In this document: in pieces, positions 33,733-45,175 of the stretch
How positions within the stretch are numbered: position 1 is the first letter of the stretch
Layout: each line of letters starts with the position of its first letter
From: Panax quinquefolius
Lineage: Eukaryota; Streptophyta; Magnoliopsida; Apiales; Araliaceae
Direction of reading: 5' to 3'
Assembly: GCA_020205615.1 (NCBI GenBank)
Contig: CM035171.1
Coordinates: 27,221,741 to 27,285,740, forward strand
Length of the DNA stretch: 64,000 nucleotides
Program-made: the position numbers and the translations under genes
The notes under the pieces: generated by a model
The model's database searches: none
What the model was told of the DNA's origin: nothing
What the model saw: only the letters and a program-made list of their open reading frames with translations

Positions 33733-34400
33733 TCTATACAAACATAAATACAACATAAACCCAAACAATCAAAACTCCATTTTGTTAGTAAACTACTTTA
33801 ATAAATAATACATTAAACTATTAAGCCATTACTCACCTGTAACGATCAATCGATAACAACTATATTAGATTTTAAAAACTCCTTCACTGCAACCAAAAAC
33901 GATAATAAATAGAAGAAAATAAACCACACAACAGTGATACCGAGTAAGTACGAGAATGACGAACAACTGAACCAATAACGATCACAAAAATGAAGAACAA
34001 ATCAGTAGTAACGATCAATGAAGAAGAAGAAAGCACATACAAAAGAAGGAAATAAGGGTTTCAAGTATGCAGAACAAGGGTTTCTAACTGAAGAGTCCCA
34101 GCCAAATGATAAATGGCGGTTATCACGCATTTCAAAAAAAAAACCACCCCGATCGACCGAAAATACGGGAACAATATTTTAAGCGGGACACTGATTTGCC
34201 ATGTCAGCCCACTAATACTAATCACCTAAATTAAGGAATCCTAATTGCACTAATATTGTAAATAAGTATGAGAAAGTGTATTACTTTTGTAATTATTTTA
34301 TGGATGCACCATTATTGTAATTATTTTTAAAAATGTACTAATATATGTAATTAATCCATTTTAAATTACTTCATTTTAACAAATCCATAACAAAAACCTG
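33733..34400. other. Leader and right end of MULE E
   Basis: No gene. It probably contains the promoter and 5' leader of the Ulp1-like gene. From about 34250 a segment repeats TTTTGTAATTATTTT-like words (34289, 34317), possibly terminal sequence of the element, but I could not pair it with the left side. Confidence 0.4.
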
Positions 34401-34730
34401 TATTTCTTCCACTACTTTCTTCTTGCAATCTTGGGTCAACAAGTGCTGTTCGTATTCTTTCTCCGAATTTTTTTTCCTCCACAATAAAAATGAACACTTC
34501 TTCGGATTCCTCCACTTTTAATTTGGATCAGCAATTCAGATTTCGGTCTATTAACACTTCATCTCTCATCTGTGCAAACTACTTACTCTCACGCCAAAGA
34601 CATTTCCCCGACGTCAACGTCGGGTCACTAATTTGTTACTTTTGCAGGTCCAAAACCCTTTTATAAAACCCACCAACAACCAAGATCATATTCCGTTGAG
34701 ATCAAGTCCTTCAAAATAACCTCCAAAGAG
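34401..34730 (+). other. Sequence between MULEs E and F, possible low-copy host DNA
   Basis: This stretch lacks the repeats of either MULE. A small open frame from the ATG at 34490 runs 58 codons to a TAA at 34664-34666 (MNTSSDSSTFNLDQQFRFRS start). It has no recognised domain and chance is possible. The segment continues across F at 40569-40862. Confidence 0.35.
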
Positions 34731-34740
34731 AAATAAAAAA
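34731..34740. repeat. MULE F target-site duplication, left
   Basis: AAATAAAAAA. The counterpart AATTAAAAAA at 40569-40578 matches at nine of ten positions. MULEs duplicate 8-11 bp, usually 9. Confidence 0.7.
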
Positions 34741-35255
34741 TAATAATTCTGGAGCATTATTATTTGGGGAAATTTTTTGGCGACATTGTGATGTGGCACA
34801 ACCACATCAACATGAAAGAGTGAAACAAAAAAAAATAGCTCAATTGGAATTACTCTATCTGCTTTAACAAAAAAAACCCCACTCAATTGAAATTGCTCTC
34901 TGCTTTACCAAAAAAAAACCCGCTCAATTGAAATTACTCTATCTGCTTTATCAATTGTTTCACCAACAACTCTCTCTCTCTCAAGCTACCCGATCCACCG
35001 TTGCTTATTTCTTCATTGTTACTCTCCCCCTCTACAAACTTCAAGGTATGATTACATATATTTCTACTCCTCTTACCATTACTCTCTTATACGCCTAAAT
35101 TCTCAAAACCCTAATTTTTGTGCAAACTCTTGTTTTGGGTGAAAATTCTTGTTTTTAGTGAAAATTTTTAAAAAAATCTTATTTTTGATTTTGACCTTTT
35201 TAGTATGTTTTTGTTTATTTTTTCTTGAGAAATTTGATCTATTTTGTTATTCCAG
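34741..35255 (+). repeat. MULE F terminal inverted repeat, left
   Basis: Matches the complement of 40097-40568 over its whole length with scattered changes. Shared landmarks include TTTTTTGGCGACATTGTGAT, CTACAAACTTCAAGGTATGA and AAACCCTAATTTTTGTGCAA. A CT-rich leader (34975-34990) precedes a splice donor. Confidence 0.92.
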
Positions 35256-35653
35256 AATTATTAAAACTTGATTTTGATTAACATTACACTACATTACATG
35301 ATACTAGTGCCATACTTTCAGTTCATAATTCCAATTGAGCAGTGTAACCTAAAGGCTCTACAACATTATGATTTAAAAAGGAGCCTTCTCTTTATCTATC
35401 ATGAAATTTTTTTGGAAAGTTTTTGATTTGATGTGCTTGTATTTCCACTTATTTTTGCTCCCCAATTGACTTCAATTCAGATCATAAAAAGGAGTCTCCC
35501 CAATTTGATGTGCTTTATTTAAAAAGGAGCTTCTCATTATATCTATGACATGTAGTTAATATATTTTTATAAATTTTTGGTAAACTAATTTGCAGTCATA
35601 CACTTTTTTATATATCTATTGCATGTAGTTAATATATTTTTATAAATTTACAG
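35046..35653 (+). promoter_or_regulatory. 5'-UTR intron of the FAR1-like gene, donor inside the TIR
   Basis: The donor TTCAAG|GTATGA at 35046 lies in the TIR. The acceptor ATTTACAG is at 35646-35653, three bases before the ATG at 35656. It implies that transcription begins within the TIR, between the CT-rich tract and the donor. The mirror donor exists in the right TIR at about 40298. Confidence 0.55.
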
Positions 35654-35655
35654 AA

Positions 35656-38440
35656 ATGACATGTAGTGATAAGTTTAATTCAAGTATGAGAATGAATGAT
35701 ATTGAGGAATGTGTTATGGCAGAGGATTTAGTAGAAAGTGAAGAAGTTGATGAAGTGATTAGAGATCCAGAAGTAGAAATGGAGTTTGGTTCTGTTGATT
35801 TATACATGGAATATTACACTAATTATGGTAACCAAAATGGATTTTCGGTGAAAGTAAGATCTACAGAAAAAGGAGAAAATGGAGAGACTAAAATTGTGGT
35901 TCTTGCATGTGCTCGGTTAGGATGTTCAATAAGCAAGTCAAAGAATTCCTTCAACTTACGCCCTATTAGCAAAACTAGTTGCAATCCTAAGATTAGGGCT
36001 GCAGTAGTCTAAGACGAAAAAGTGCGAGTAAAGACTATAACACTTGATCATAATCATCAGTTGAGCCCGAAAAAATCTAGATTTTATAAGAAAAATCAAA
36101 TTATGAGCAAGTATGTGAAAAGGAGACTTGAACTTAACGATAAAGTTGGTATTAGACCAACTAAAATTTTTAGTTCTTTCTTGGTTGAGGCTGGTGGGCA
36201 TGAGAATGTGTCCTTTTCATAGAAAAATTGTTACAATCATCTTGACAAAGTTAGACAATTAAGACTTGGTGATGGGGATGCTATGGCACTTCAAAACTAC
36301 TTCCAAAAAATGCAAGCTAATAATTCAAAATTTTATTATTTGATGGATTTGGATGATGATGAGAGACTACGAAATGTCTTTTGGGCAGATGCAAGGAGTA
36401 GGGCATCTTACGAGGAGTTTGAGGATGCCATTACCGTTGACAAAACATACTTAACTAATAAGAATGACAAGCTATTTGCCCCATTTGCTGGAGTTAATCA
36501 TCACGGTTAGTCAATACTCTTAGGTTGTGGATTAATATCTCATGAAGAAATTGAGTCATTTAATTGGCTTTTTAAAAATTGGCTTGCGTGTATGAATGGT
36601 TGTGCTCCTACCGTAATAATTACTGACCAAGACAAAGCAATGAATAAGGCTATTGAAATTGTGTTCCCCAATGCGCGATATAGGTGTTGTTTGTGGCATA
36701 TTAGGAAGAAGTTGCTCGAGAAATTAAGTGGTTGCAATCAATATGAATCTATCAAATATTCAATGCAACATGTAATTTATGATTCATTGACTTATAAAGA
36801 ATTTAAAGAATGATGGGGTAGTTTCATTGAGAAATTTAACTTGAAAGAGAGTGACTGGTTGACTGGGTTATACGACGAGAGAAGTTGTTGGGCACTGACA
36901 TTTTTAAAGAATACTTTTTGGGCTGGAATGTCCTCAACTCAAAGAAGTGAAAGTATGAATGCTTTTTTTGATGGTTTTGTGAATTCAAGGGAAACTTTAA
37001 AATAATTTGTTGAGCAGTATGAGAATACATTAAGAAGTAAGGTGCAAAAAGAGAATGAGGCATATTTCAATTCCTTCGACCATTTGATTCCATGCCTTAA
37101 TGATTATCCATTTGAAAAACAATTTCAAGATGCTTATACCATGACAAAATTCAAGGAATTTCAGGAAGAGGTAAAAGGGAAGCTTTATTGTGCCATTGAT
37201 TCAGTTAAAGTAGAATGTGGTTTTGAGGTGTACGATGTTACACAAGATATGTTTGAAGGGATTTGCGAAGCCACTTTTAGAGTTTATTTTAAAGAAGATG
37301 AATGTACCATTAAGTACAACTGTCAATTATTTGAGTTCAGGGGAATATTATGTAGACATCCCCTTACGGTGTTGCTAAAAAAATGAGTTCGAACCTTACC
37401 AGATAAATTCATTCTTCGAAGGTGGAGGAAAGAAGTGAAGAGGTGTCATAAGAAGGTTAAGATAATATACTCCGAATGGACGTTGAATTTGGAAAATGAA
37501 TGTTTTGATAGGATGTGCAATTTTTTTTATGAAGCGGCAGACTTAGCGATAGATAATAAAGATAAGACAAAACTTGTTATGCATTGGATTAAAAATCTTG
37601 TTAATGTACTAAAACAAGATGATAGAACATGTGGAAGTAATCAGTCAACTCCTTCCGGATTAGGCACCCAAGTGGGTAGTGGTTGTAAAGAAAGCAACAA
37701 TATTCATAGTCCATTGTCGGTTCATCGTAAAGGTTAGCCCCACTTTAAAAGGCTTCAGTCTAAGATTGAGAAAGTTGTTAGAGGTATAAGAGTGAGGAAA
37801 GGGAAAGGGAAAGAGAAAGAGAAAGGGAAAGAAAAAGAGAAAGAAAAAGAGAAAGGGAAAGACAAGGCCTTTGAACATAACATGGGTTTCACTAATTTGG
37901 TAAACCTTTTTCTTTAGTTTTCTCAAATGTAAAAACTTATTTATTTAGATTAAATGTCTTATTTCACTGCTTTTTATTTTGTGTAGAGTGCTCAAGGTGA
38001 CTATTTTGTAAGCGTACTAAACAACAATTCCCAAGTTGAACATGGTCTAGACGACTACATGAGACATGGTGTAATAGATCTTAATTTACAGGTTTGTCAC
38101 TAATTTATATGAATAAACCATATTCTTAGAGGCTTTAATTTATATGAATGATTATTATTTTAAACATTTCAGGTTGGAGACTTCTCCACCTACGTAAATC
38201 TACAATCATCACATGTTGATAACTTTCCATTTGCCACAAATCATGGTATCTATTATGGAGGGGGTTTCCCCATTTATTTTTAGGTATAATGTCTAATTTT
38301 ATTGCTTTCTTTTTCATTTTGTAGTGTCTTATTGGGTATTATTTGTTGTTGAAAACCACCATTTTTTTGTTGCAGGATTACTATAACCCATATTGGAGGA
38401 GCGGTGAAGGATGTGATCCGAACAATATGAGCAGATAATT
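35656..38440 (+). pseudogene. FAR1/FHY3-like (FRS-type) MULE transposase with premature stops
   Basis: The main exon 35656-37899 stays in a single frame. The N-terminal FAR1 zinc-binding domain gives EVEMEFGSVDLYMEYYTNYG, ACARLGCS and LDHNHQLSPKKSRFYK. The MULE catalytic domain has ITVDKTYLTNK (first Asp), ITDQDKAMNKAI (second) and RSESMNAFFDGFV (Glu). A SWIM-like FRGILCRH and DKFILRRWRKEVKR follow, then a Lys/Glu-rich tail. Further exons fit at 37987-38091 and 38173-38245. The last one is unclear (acceptor near 38323 or 38374), with a possible end at 38438-38440. Stops at 36010, 36220, 36508, 36811, 37003, 37384 and 37735 occur without any frameshift. At 36508 (HHG-stop-S) and 37003 (LK-stop-FVEQY) the family has Gln. 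It would be the transposase of F, or with repair a transcription-factor-like relative. Confidence 0.88.
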
Positions 38441-39002
38441 TTGTTATAATTTTGTAGGTACACATTGGTGTGAGTGTGAGGACTCCTGTAGACTTTTTGT
38501 TGGCTTTGCTTTGATTTGGGATACATGTGTTTAATCGTATGTTTTGTAATAACTTGAGTTATAATCTAGTATTGCAACAAGTTCTTGTTACTATGTAGTT
38601 TATCACTAAATTTGAAGCTTATTTGATGATATTAATATCAGTTTGTTTGTATTTTGGAAGTTCATATTCATCACTTTGGTCATGGGACCAAATAAAGCGT
38701 GGTTCCTGGCAGCAGCGCCAATTAGTTAATATTGCATGTGCAATGTATATGATGCTTGAAAATTCAGGAAATCTCAGTTGGGTCTTTAGATTTTGGAGGA
38801 AATCAATTAGTAAATATTGCTTGAGTAACTAGAAAATAAATCACAAAAGATCAAACACAAATAAACTCCAAGTTTCACTGCTTAATAGTATCATGCCATT
38901 AATAGTTTCTTTCATAACTTCACTTCCATTACAACTTCCAACAAAAGATAACTAGTTTTTCATAATAACAAACAAACAGAGAATAAGTATTACAAGAACT
39001 AA
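38441..39002. other. Spacer between the convergent genes of MULE F
   Basis: This holds the probable 3' ends of both genes. No coding frame is supported and no repeat stands out. Confidence 0.5.
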
Positions 39003-39278
39003 TTATTTCAATAATTTAATTTCTTGTCTCATTTCAATTATAGTAGAATCATGCATAATGAAATTATTTGGCTACTGCGTTTTAATAGTTGTTGATGATT
39101 TTTCTTTATTTATAGCTTTGCACCATCCCAAGAAACCGCATTTTCCATTCGGGCACGCATAGTAGATTCGACCTTCATTTCCATTCTTATTGGAGTGGGT
39201 AATTTTATAAATCGCAAATTGTCCATAATGACATTGCTTGCTTTGAATCCTTAAATCAGATTCGTTGCTCTCTACCAT
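39003..39278 (-). pseudogene. GRF-type zinc-finger gene of MULE F
   Basis: The minus-strand frame starts MVESNESDLRIQSKQCHYGQ and continues FAIYKITHSNKNGNEGRIYY, ACPNGKCGFLGWCKAI. This is the GRF zinc finger: an opening Cys, the central G-R-x-Y/F-x-x-C-P and the closing C-x-F-x-x-W-C. After a TAG at 39072-39074 the frame runs a further 22 codons (DSTIIEMRQEIKLLK, helical) to a TAA. GRF fingers bind nucleic acid in other proteins. Here the gene converges on the transposase, as mudrB does in MuDR. The second Cys of the usual C-x-C opening is Tyr/Gly here, so zinc binding may be altered. Upstream, a TTTTGTAG acceptor at about 39303 and a TIR donor at about 40298 would give a spliced leader. Confidence 0.7.
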
Positions 39279-40096
39279 GCTTCAAGATGCTATGTTTTCT
39301 TTCTACAAAATGACAAATAAACAAAATACAAAATACATCACGGTTTTAAACTTTTCTTTAAAGCCTGAAAACAAAACTTGAAAAGAACAAAGTAGATATG
39401 TAGATAAAAATAATTTTGCTATGTTTAAACCCCACATGCATCAGATATCTTGAGAATATAGGCAAATGCCTTAGAGGTCAATTCCAAGTTTATCAGAAAG
39501 AGATCGGAGATGGAGGAATAACCATATTTTCCGGCTAGTTGCAAACTGCCAAAACTTCTCTTTGGTGTTGGTTTCTTTAGGCGGGGTTGAAAATTCCTAG
39601 AGAACGAGGGATAATATGGCTCTGCTACTTTATTTTGGAGAGCAGAGTTTTGTTCCCTCTTAGGCTCACTTTGAAATTACTATAAGCATTTGGAATTACT
39701 ATTGTAATATCAAGCACCAAAAACATTTATACCATGCCTATAAGAAAAATCTCCATAATTATCCTTGTGGAGCACTAAAAAATTGGAAGCATACATATAT
39801 CAGGACATCAAGGTGAAGATTTGGACTAAAAGTAGTGCAAGAACAGAAGAAGCTTACACAGCCATGGAGAATTCAAATTCCGCTGTATAAAGAGATAACA
39901 TAGTAGATAATGAATCCATTAAAGAGGAGACACAATCACGAACAAAGTTTTTAAGAATAAATAACATGTTTTAATTCTTTTCTTTCTTCCTTTTGATCTA
40001 GTTCCTTTTCCCAAGTTAATAAATCATTCAACCCAAGTGCATGTCCATCACAATGCTACAAATTTCAATAAAATTCACCCAAAATGAAACTAAATT
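39279..40096. other. Probable 5'-UTR intron and leader of the GRF gene
   Basis: No coding frame. On the minus strand it would be spliced from the donor CTTCAAG|GTATGA in the right TIR (about 40298) to TTTTGTAG near 39303. Some AT-rich unique sequence (39420-39900) is otherwise unexplained. Confidence 0.45.
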
Positions 40097-40568
40097 AGAA
40101 TAACAAAATAGATCAAATTTCTTAGGAAACAAACAAACAGAAACATACTAATAAGGTCAAAATCAAGAATTTTCACCCAAAATAAGAGTTTTTCAAAATT
40201 TTCACCCAAAATAAGAGTTTGCACAAAAATTAGGGTTTTGAGAATTTAGGCATATGGGAGAGTAATGGTAGGAGGAGAAGGAATATATGTAATCATACCT
40301 TGAAGTTTGTAGAGGGGGAGAGCAGCTGCAGTAACGAAGCAACGAAAGGACTAGGTAGCTTGAGAGATAGAGAGAGTTATTAGTGAAAAAACTGGTAAAG
40401 CAGAGAGAGAGTAATTTCAATTAAGCGGGGTTGTTTTGGTAAAGTAGAGATAGAATAATTCCAATTGAGCAGGTTTTTTTTTGTTTCACTCTTTCATGCT
40501 GATGTGGCTGTGCCAGATCACAATGTCGCCAAAAAATGTCCCCAAACAATGTTGCCCCAGAATTATTG
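40097..40568 (-). repeat. MULE F terminal inverted repeat, right
   Basis: Complementary to 34741-35255 and ends CCAGAATTATTG at 40568. It contains the mirror of the CT-rich leader and of the splice donor. Confidence 0.92.
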
Positions 40569-40862
40569 AATTAAAAAACTCCCCATATCCCCCAATAAAC
40601 ACGCCCCATGCATGCCAACTGATGGGACAGTTTAGTACACGTCCCGAGAACAACGCCATTATTACTCAATCGTTCCCCGCAAAGAAATATTCACTCGCAC
40701 ACAACTCTTAACACCAATATTGAAACACACTCACGTCCTCGCCAAAGGCAAAGCGAATGCATTTTTTCAGGGGTTAAATATATATACTTATGTCCCTCAA
40801 AGTATGACCTATTTTACACTTGTGACCCTAATGTTTAAAACTTTACATTAGCATACTCCAAG
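40569..40862. other. Right flank of MULE F up to element D
   Basis: Begins with the target duplication AATTAAAAAA (40569-40578). About 280 bp without a gene or recognisable repeat follow. It is presumably continuous with 34401-34740 before F inserted. Confidence 0.5.
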
Positions 40863-42076
40863 TGTAGACACTCGAAATTTTGCATTCCTGTTGCTAACCC
40901 TGTAAGAGGGCAAAATCGTCTTCCAGAGATAACCCTGGAAGTTAACTCAGTTTCAATCCCGGAGACAACATCAAGAGATTCAGTTCCAACTCCCGGAGAC
41001 AACCCCATGAAATATAGTTTTAATCTCTGAGATAACCTCGAGATACTCGGCCCAATCCCAAAGACAACCCCGGGAGATTCAGTTTCAACCTCAGAGATAA
41101 CCCCGAGGGAAGCAGTTCCAGTTTTGGAGATAACCCCAAAAAATTCAGTTTCAACCCTGGAGACAAGCTCGGTACACTCAGTTCCAACCCCAGAGATAAC
41201 CCCGAGAAGTTAAGAACACCTCAGAGATAACCCTGAGGACATTCAGCATTCACATCAGCCCATTCTCAAAGATAACCCTGAGCAACGACTGCTACATCTG
41301 CGTAAAGCCAGAGATAACCCCGGTGAGGGGCAAAATCATCAGTTTGCCACCTCGATACTATATTCACATCATCTCAACATCATTTCAAGCAATATTTCAT
41401 ACAAGGTGTCCCACAAGAACCATAGCTCAAATCCCGAGTGACTACTACATAAGATAACATACTAGATATAATTTGAAGATCTGGTCATGGACCCATCTTC
41501 CTGGCTTCGTATAACCTCTAATCTAATGCCATTGTATAGCTCCCGATAACAGCTTCCTGGAAAGGTACAACACACCTTTATCGGATGCCCAAATTGAAAG
41601 TTATAAAGGTTCGAGCGGACAACACGTAACTAAAGTGCACGTACTTCGAGACAACGGGACCTACATGGGGCAATTTGGGTAGCCGCGAGTCTACCTGCGG
41701 CTGCCACAGGTAGACCCGCGGCCATCCGGTCTTTAAATATGAGCTCTTGTCAGCTCATTTGAAAAAAAAAGAGAAAAGGAGAGAAAACTCTGTCCATTTC
41801 AGCCTGTAAACATTCTCCACTTCTAGAGTGCTCTAAACTGAGTGATTTTTCTTTCTAAATACTTATAAGCTCGTGTTTTTCTACATACTGAAGTTTAATC
41901 GGTAAAAACTGAATTTTCAGTCATCAAAAGTTATCTGAAGTCTTCTTGGCATCCCATTGTAAGATTTTTCATATTTTTAAGCTTTTCCCTACTTTTATAT
42001 ACTTATATCTACTAACGTTGAGAGACGCGTTATATGGGTATGCCTTGATCATCGATCCGTGGCATTTACTACTTTG

Positions 42077-42107
<31 letters not shown>

Positions 42108-43188
42108 CTTATATATATTATTATTGGACTTTGTTTCGATATAGCCTGGATATAACATCCGGAGCATTTAATACTTATATATATATATATACATTCCTGT
42201 TTCGCCTAGAGATCACTTCGTGGCCTTTTACTGCTTATATATATAAATATCCGCTTTAATGCTTTCATAATGTAGATATTTAATCTTTCAGCCTGCGAGC
42301 TAGATTTGCCTAAATCTGGCTATTTCTCACTTTAACCGGTTCATGGTGACTAAACTAGAACCTTTGAAGCTGGAATGGCTTAGATTTACTCAAATCTAGT
42401 TCTTTTTCTAGCTTTTCATACATATTGCTTTCACATGTGAGCCTAGGAATCATGTGATCATAGATTCACTCTGAGTCTAGATTTAGTTCTCGTGATGGAC
42501 ATTTTGCAAATGCAACCAACTTGTAAATTATCTACTATTATGTCAATTTCCTTAGATGGCTTTCATGCCCACAAGGAGTTCGACACTGCTATGTATCTTA
42601 TTTCTCGAAGATGCCTCGCATCTCGAAAATAAAAGCAAACACACCGAACATATATTAAAATAGAAGTATCAAAGGCCTCAATTACTATTGAGCACAAGGG
42701 TTTGAAAAACCTGTTTATTAAAACATCACTACTATATCTTGTTAAAATTGAACTTTTATACAAAAGTCAAACCCTTTGTATATAGGTGAAAATGAGGCAT
42801 GTCGCTACTTCCAAACAATTGCACATAGGCCCTACACACACATATAAACATATAAAAGTTTAAATGAAAAGTGGCAGTAACCGTGTTATCACGGAAGTCG
42901 GAGGGTGCCTAACACCTTTCCTCCGCTTAATCAAGCTCCCGGACCTTAACGAATTTTGGTTTCTCAGACCAGTCAAACTGTGTCAAATACACGGGTCTTT
43001 GTGCAAACCTTTTCTCGGTTGAGTTGGTGTAACCATTTAAAAATACCAACTAGTGACTCTTACAGTCAAATTGTCGACATATACATGTCGGACCTTTTCA
43101 AACTTGTTTTTTCAAAAAAATCTCACCTAAAATGAGAACGCCAAAAGACAAGAATAGAAAGGGACAAATAAAAATCTCGACGTCGACA
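40863..43188 (+). repeat. Element D, 5' LTR
   Basis: Starts TGTAGACACTCGAAATTTTG, typical of Tat-group LTRs, and ends CGTCGACA before the primer site. A TTTAAATATGAG box near 41732-41743 is the likely TATA element, followed by an A/G-rich leader. (AT)n runs lie near 42078-42103 and 42175-42191. Confidence 0.7.
40915..41345 (+). repeat. Degenerate AGATAACCCCGAG tandem repeat in D LTR
   Basis: The core GAGATAACCCCGAG recurs about a dozen times at 25-60 bp spacing, alternating with TTCAGTTTCAACC or TCAGTTCCAACC. It lies upstream of the TATA-like box and so in the U3 region. Confidence 0.8.
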
Positions 43189-43190
43189 GG

Positions 43191-43212
43191 TAATGACTCT
43201 GTTGGGGATACC
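43191..43212 (+). other. Element D primer-binding site
   Basis: TAATGACTCTGTTGGGGATA, two bases after the LTR. It resembles the TGGCGACTCTGCTGGGGA-type site I associate with Tat/Ogre elements (not initiator Met), with a few changes. Confidence 0.6.
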
Positions 43213-43953
43213 AGTAAGAGGGCTTAAGCCACTATTCAAGATTTTCAAAAACTTTTATCTACTTATGTGTGGATGTTGCATTTACATTTGAATGAATGTG
43301 TACTAATGCTTTATTTACTGCACTTAGTGCTTCGCACCATATCTGCTTGTGATATTAGTGCTTCGCACATGTCATCATTTCCATACGGTGAGACGCGATG
43401 TATGTGAATATATGTTGTATGGTCCCTCCACCAGGAGGCTATCCTGTCGGTGTTTGATTACTGGACTCGTCGGGAGACTAATTCCACTAGGCTCAGGAAA
43501 GGCACCACCCAGATTCTCTCCAGTTGAAAGTTCGGATTAACTTCCCATCAAGTAAATTTCTATGATCTGGGGACCTTCATGCCAAAAAGCTGTGAGAGTA
43601 GCCTAAGATAGGCCAGCCTTTGATAAACCAAACGCGAATGGAAGTCTCTTCATACTTTCCCATTTCAATTACTTGTAATTTTAATTACTTGTAAATTCAT
43701 TTCCATGTCAATCTCAATGTAATGAAAAATATAATGGAATATGTGAACATGCATATCAATACCTGTCATGCTATCCTGTCATCAAAATAACTGACATCCA
43801 TTTTGCAGGATAATAATCCTAAAAAATGGACACATTACATAGCACGTAATATTTCCCCGTTTTCCCAAACTAAACTACACAGTCTTTTTGTAGGGATACG
43901 ATTGGTCCAATTACCTGTTCAAAGTCCAAAAAGGCACTAAGCCCACAGTCAGA
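43213..43953. other. Element D untranslated leader
   Basis: No coding frame is supported between the primer site and gag. The segment contains ordinary AT-rich leader sequence. Confidence 0.55.
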
Positions 43954-45175
43954 CATGGCTACAAATGCCCATCCTGATCCTAATCCTGTCTCTTGTGAGG
44001 AGTTGAAGGATTAAGGAATCAAATAACATAGTTGGCTTTTCTCTTCAAGAAACGAAACAAATCAACTCAGGGTCCACCGATACCCATACAAACAGAAGTC
44101 TTTGCAGAGGGAGGAATACAGGGTCCGAACAGAGAAGTCCCAGCACCTGAGTCTCATAATGAGAAGTTCAAAACAACCCCTGAAGTCGCCCATCTCAAAG
44201 AAGATCAACACTAATGATATTTCGAAGAAGGTTCTACAAATGGAAGAGACCACTCGGTCCATCAAATGGATTGGAACGCATGGGAGCGTCTCCTATTCAG
44301 ACCTTTTCATCTTCCTCAGGGTTCATTATCCGGAGAAATTTAAGGCTCCTGACTTTGAGAAGTATGATGGATTGGGAGATCATTACACCCGCTTAAAGGT
44401 ATTCATTGGAGAGCTCGGATCCTATGCCGAGAATGAAAGGCTCAGAATGCAGCTATTTCAAAAAAGTCTGACTAGAGAAGCCAGAACATGGTACACCAGA
44501 TTGAATAACTCCAAAATTCACAACTGGGAGGACTTAGACCTTGATTTCCTCAGTCAATACAGCTTTCAAACTCAGATGGCTCCAGACTGGTATCAAATTA
44601 TCAAGGTCAAGAAGCAAGTCAATGAGTCATTCAAAGAGTATGCCTAAAGATGGAGGCGTCTGACTGCTCAAGTTATTCCATCCATGACAGAGACTGAGAT
44701 GGTGATGACTTTTATAGATATTCAAGAAGCTCCATTTTATGAGAGGGTCCTAGCTGGAATAGGAAAGCCATTCTCAGAAATGATTAAGCACGGAGAAATG
44801 CCAGAGATGGGATTAAAGTTTGGGAAGATTCAAGACCTCACCACTTTAAAAGTCGTAGCTGAGCATATCCAATCTGGAAGTTATGGGAACAACCCCCGGA
44901 GAGTCCATAAGAAGATAGAAGAGGATGTTTCCTTGATACTGCAAGGACAAACACAAAAAGGCAACCAAAACTTGCCTATCCAAAGGAGAAACTACTCCCC
45001 TTTTCAAGCTCAGTCTTCAAATTCGCCCTTGCCAAAAAGTGGAGAAGCAAGACGCTCAAGAGTGTTCACACCGTTAGGGGACTCACTCGAAATAATTTTC
45101 AAACTTCTAACATCTCAGAATAAAATTACTCATCTCCTTCCACTAGCTAATCTAAGTGGAAAGGTTTTAATATAA
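43954..45175 (+). pseudogene. Element D gag
   Basis: An ATG at 43954 opens MATNAHPDPNPVSCEELKD, then stops. The main frame (44102-45175) gives KFKAPDFEKYDGLGDHYTRL, MQLFQKSLTREARTWYTRLN, NWEDLDLDFLSQY and SFKEYA, a clear Retrotrans_gag domain. It continues after one TAA at 44645-44647 to FYERVLAGIGKPFSEMIKHG. That stop lies in SFKEYA-stop-RWR, where Gln (CAA) is usual. Gag forms the particle. The start lies in another frame, so at least one frameshift exists near 44030-44100. Confidence 0.85.

Larger units (their letters stand above)
5190..34400. mobile_element. MULE E: Mutator-like element with mudrA-type and Ulp1-type genes, carrying two nested gypsy elements
   Basis: The element is inferred from a mudrA-like transposase on the plus strand, a convergent DUF1985 plus Ulp1/C48 gene on the minus strand, and GGTTAC-rich repeats on both outer sides (5200-6840 and 31340-33480). 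This gene pair is the hallmark of Ulp1-carrying MULEs known in plants as Kaonashi/KIR-like elements. Removing C (about 10.0 kb) and B (8.1 kb plus target duplication) leaves about 11 kb. I could not identify terminal inverted repeats or a target-site duplication, so both ends are estimates: the left from the end of the microsatellite, the right from where element-like repeats and the gene leader stop. Confidence 0.65.
34741..40568 (+). mobile_element. MULE F: FAR1-type Mutator-like element with inverted terminal repeats
   Basis: Inverted terminal repeats of about 0.5 kb (34741-35255 and 40097-40568) flank 4.8 kb with two convergent genes: a FAR1-like transposase (35656-38440, plus) and a GRF zinc-finger gene (39003-39278, minus). 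Outside the repeats is a 9-10 bp near-perfect duplication. The left end begins AATAATTCTGG and the right end is its complement. Structurally the element looks complete. Both genes carry premature stops, so this copy is not autonomous. Confidence 0.9.

Noticed and set aside
5190..34400. Terminal inverted repeats for MULE E
   Set aside because: Weak resemblance between AATTATTGTGGTGGTG near 5294 and the complement of sequence near 34310 is too short and AT-rich to count. No target duplication was found.
34490..34666. A 58-codon frame as a host gene
   Set aside because: No domain, no splice support, no partner segment right of MULE F. Listed only as part of an unassigned stretch.
37796..37862. 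Lys/Glu/Gly hexanucleotide-like run as a separate repeat element
   Set aside because: It is in frame with the FAR1-like gene and reads as its charged tail, so it is described there.
44062..44265. Minus-strand frame opposite element D gag
   Set aside because: Antisense shadow of a clear gag domain; no domain of its own.
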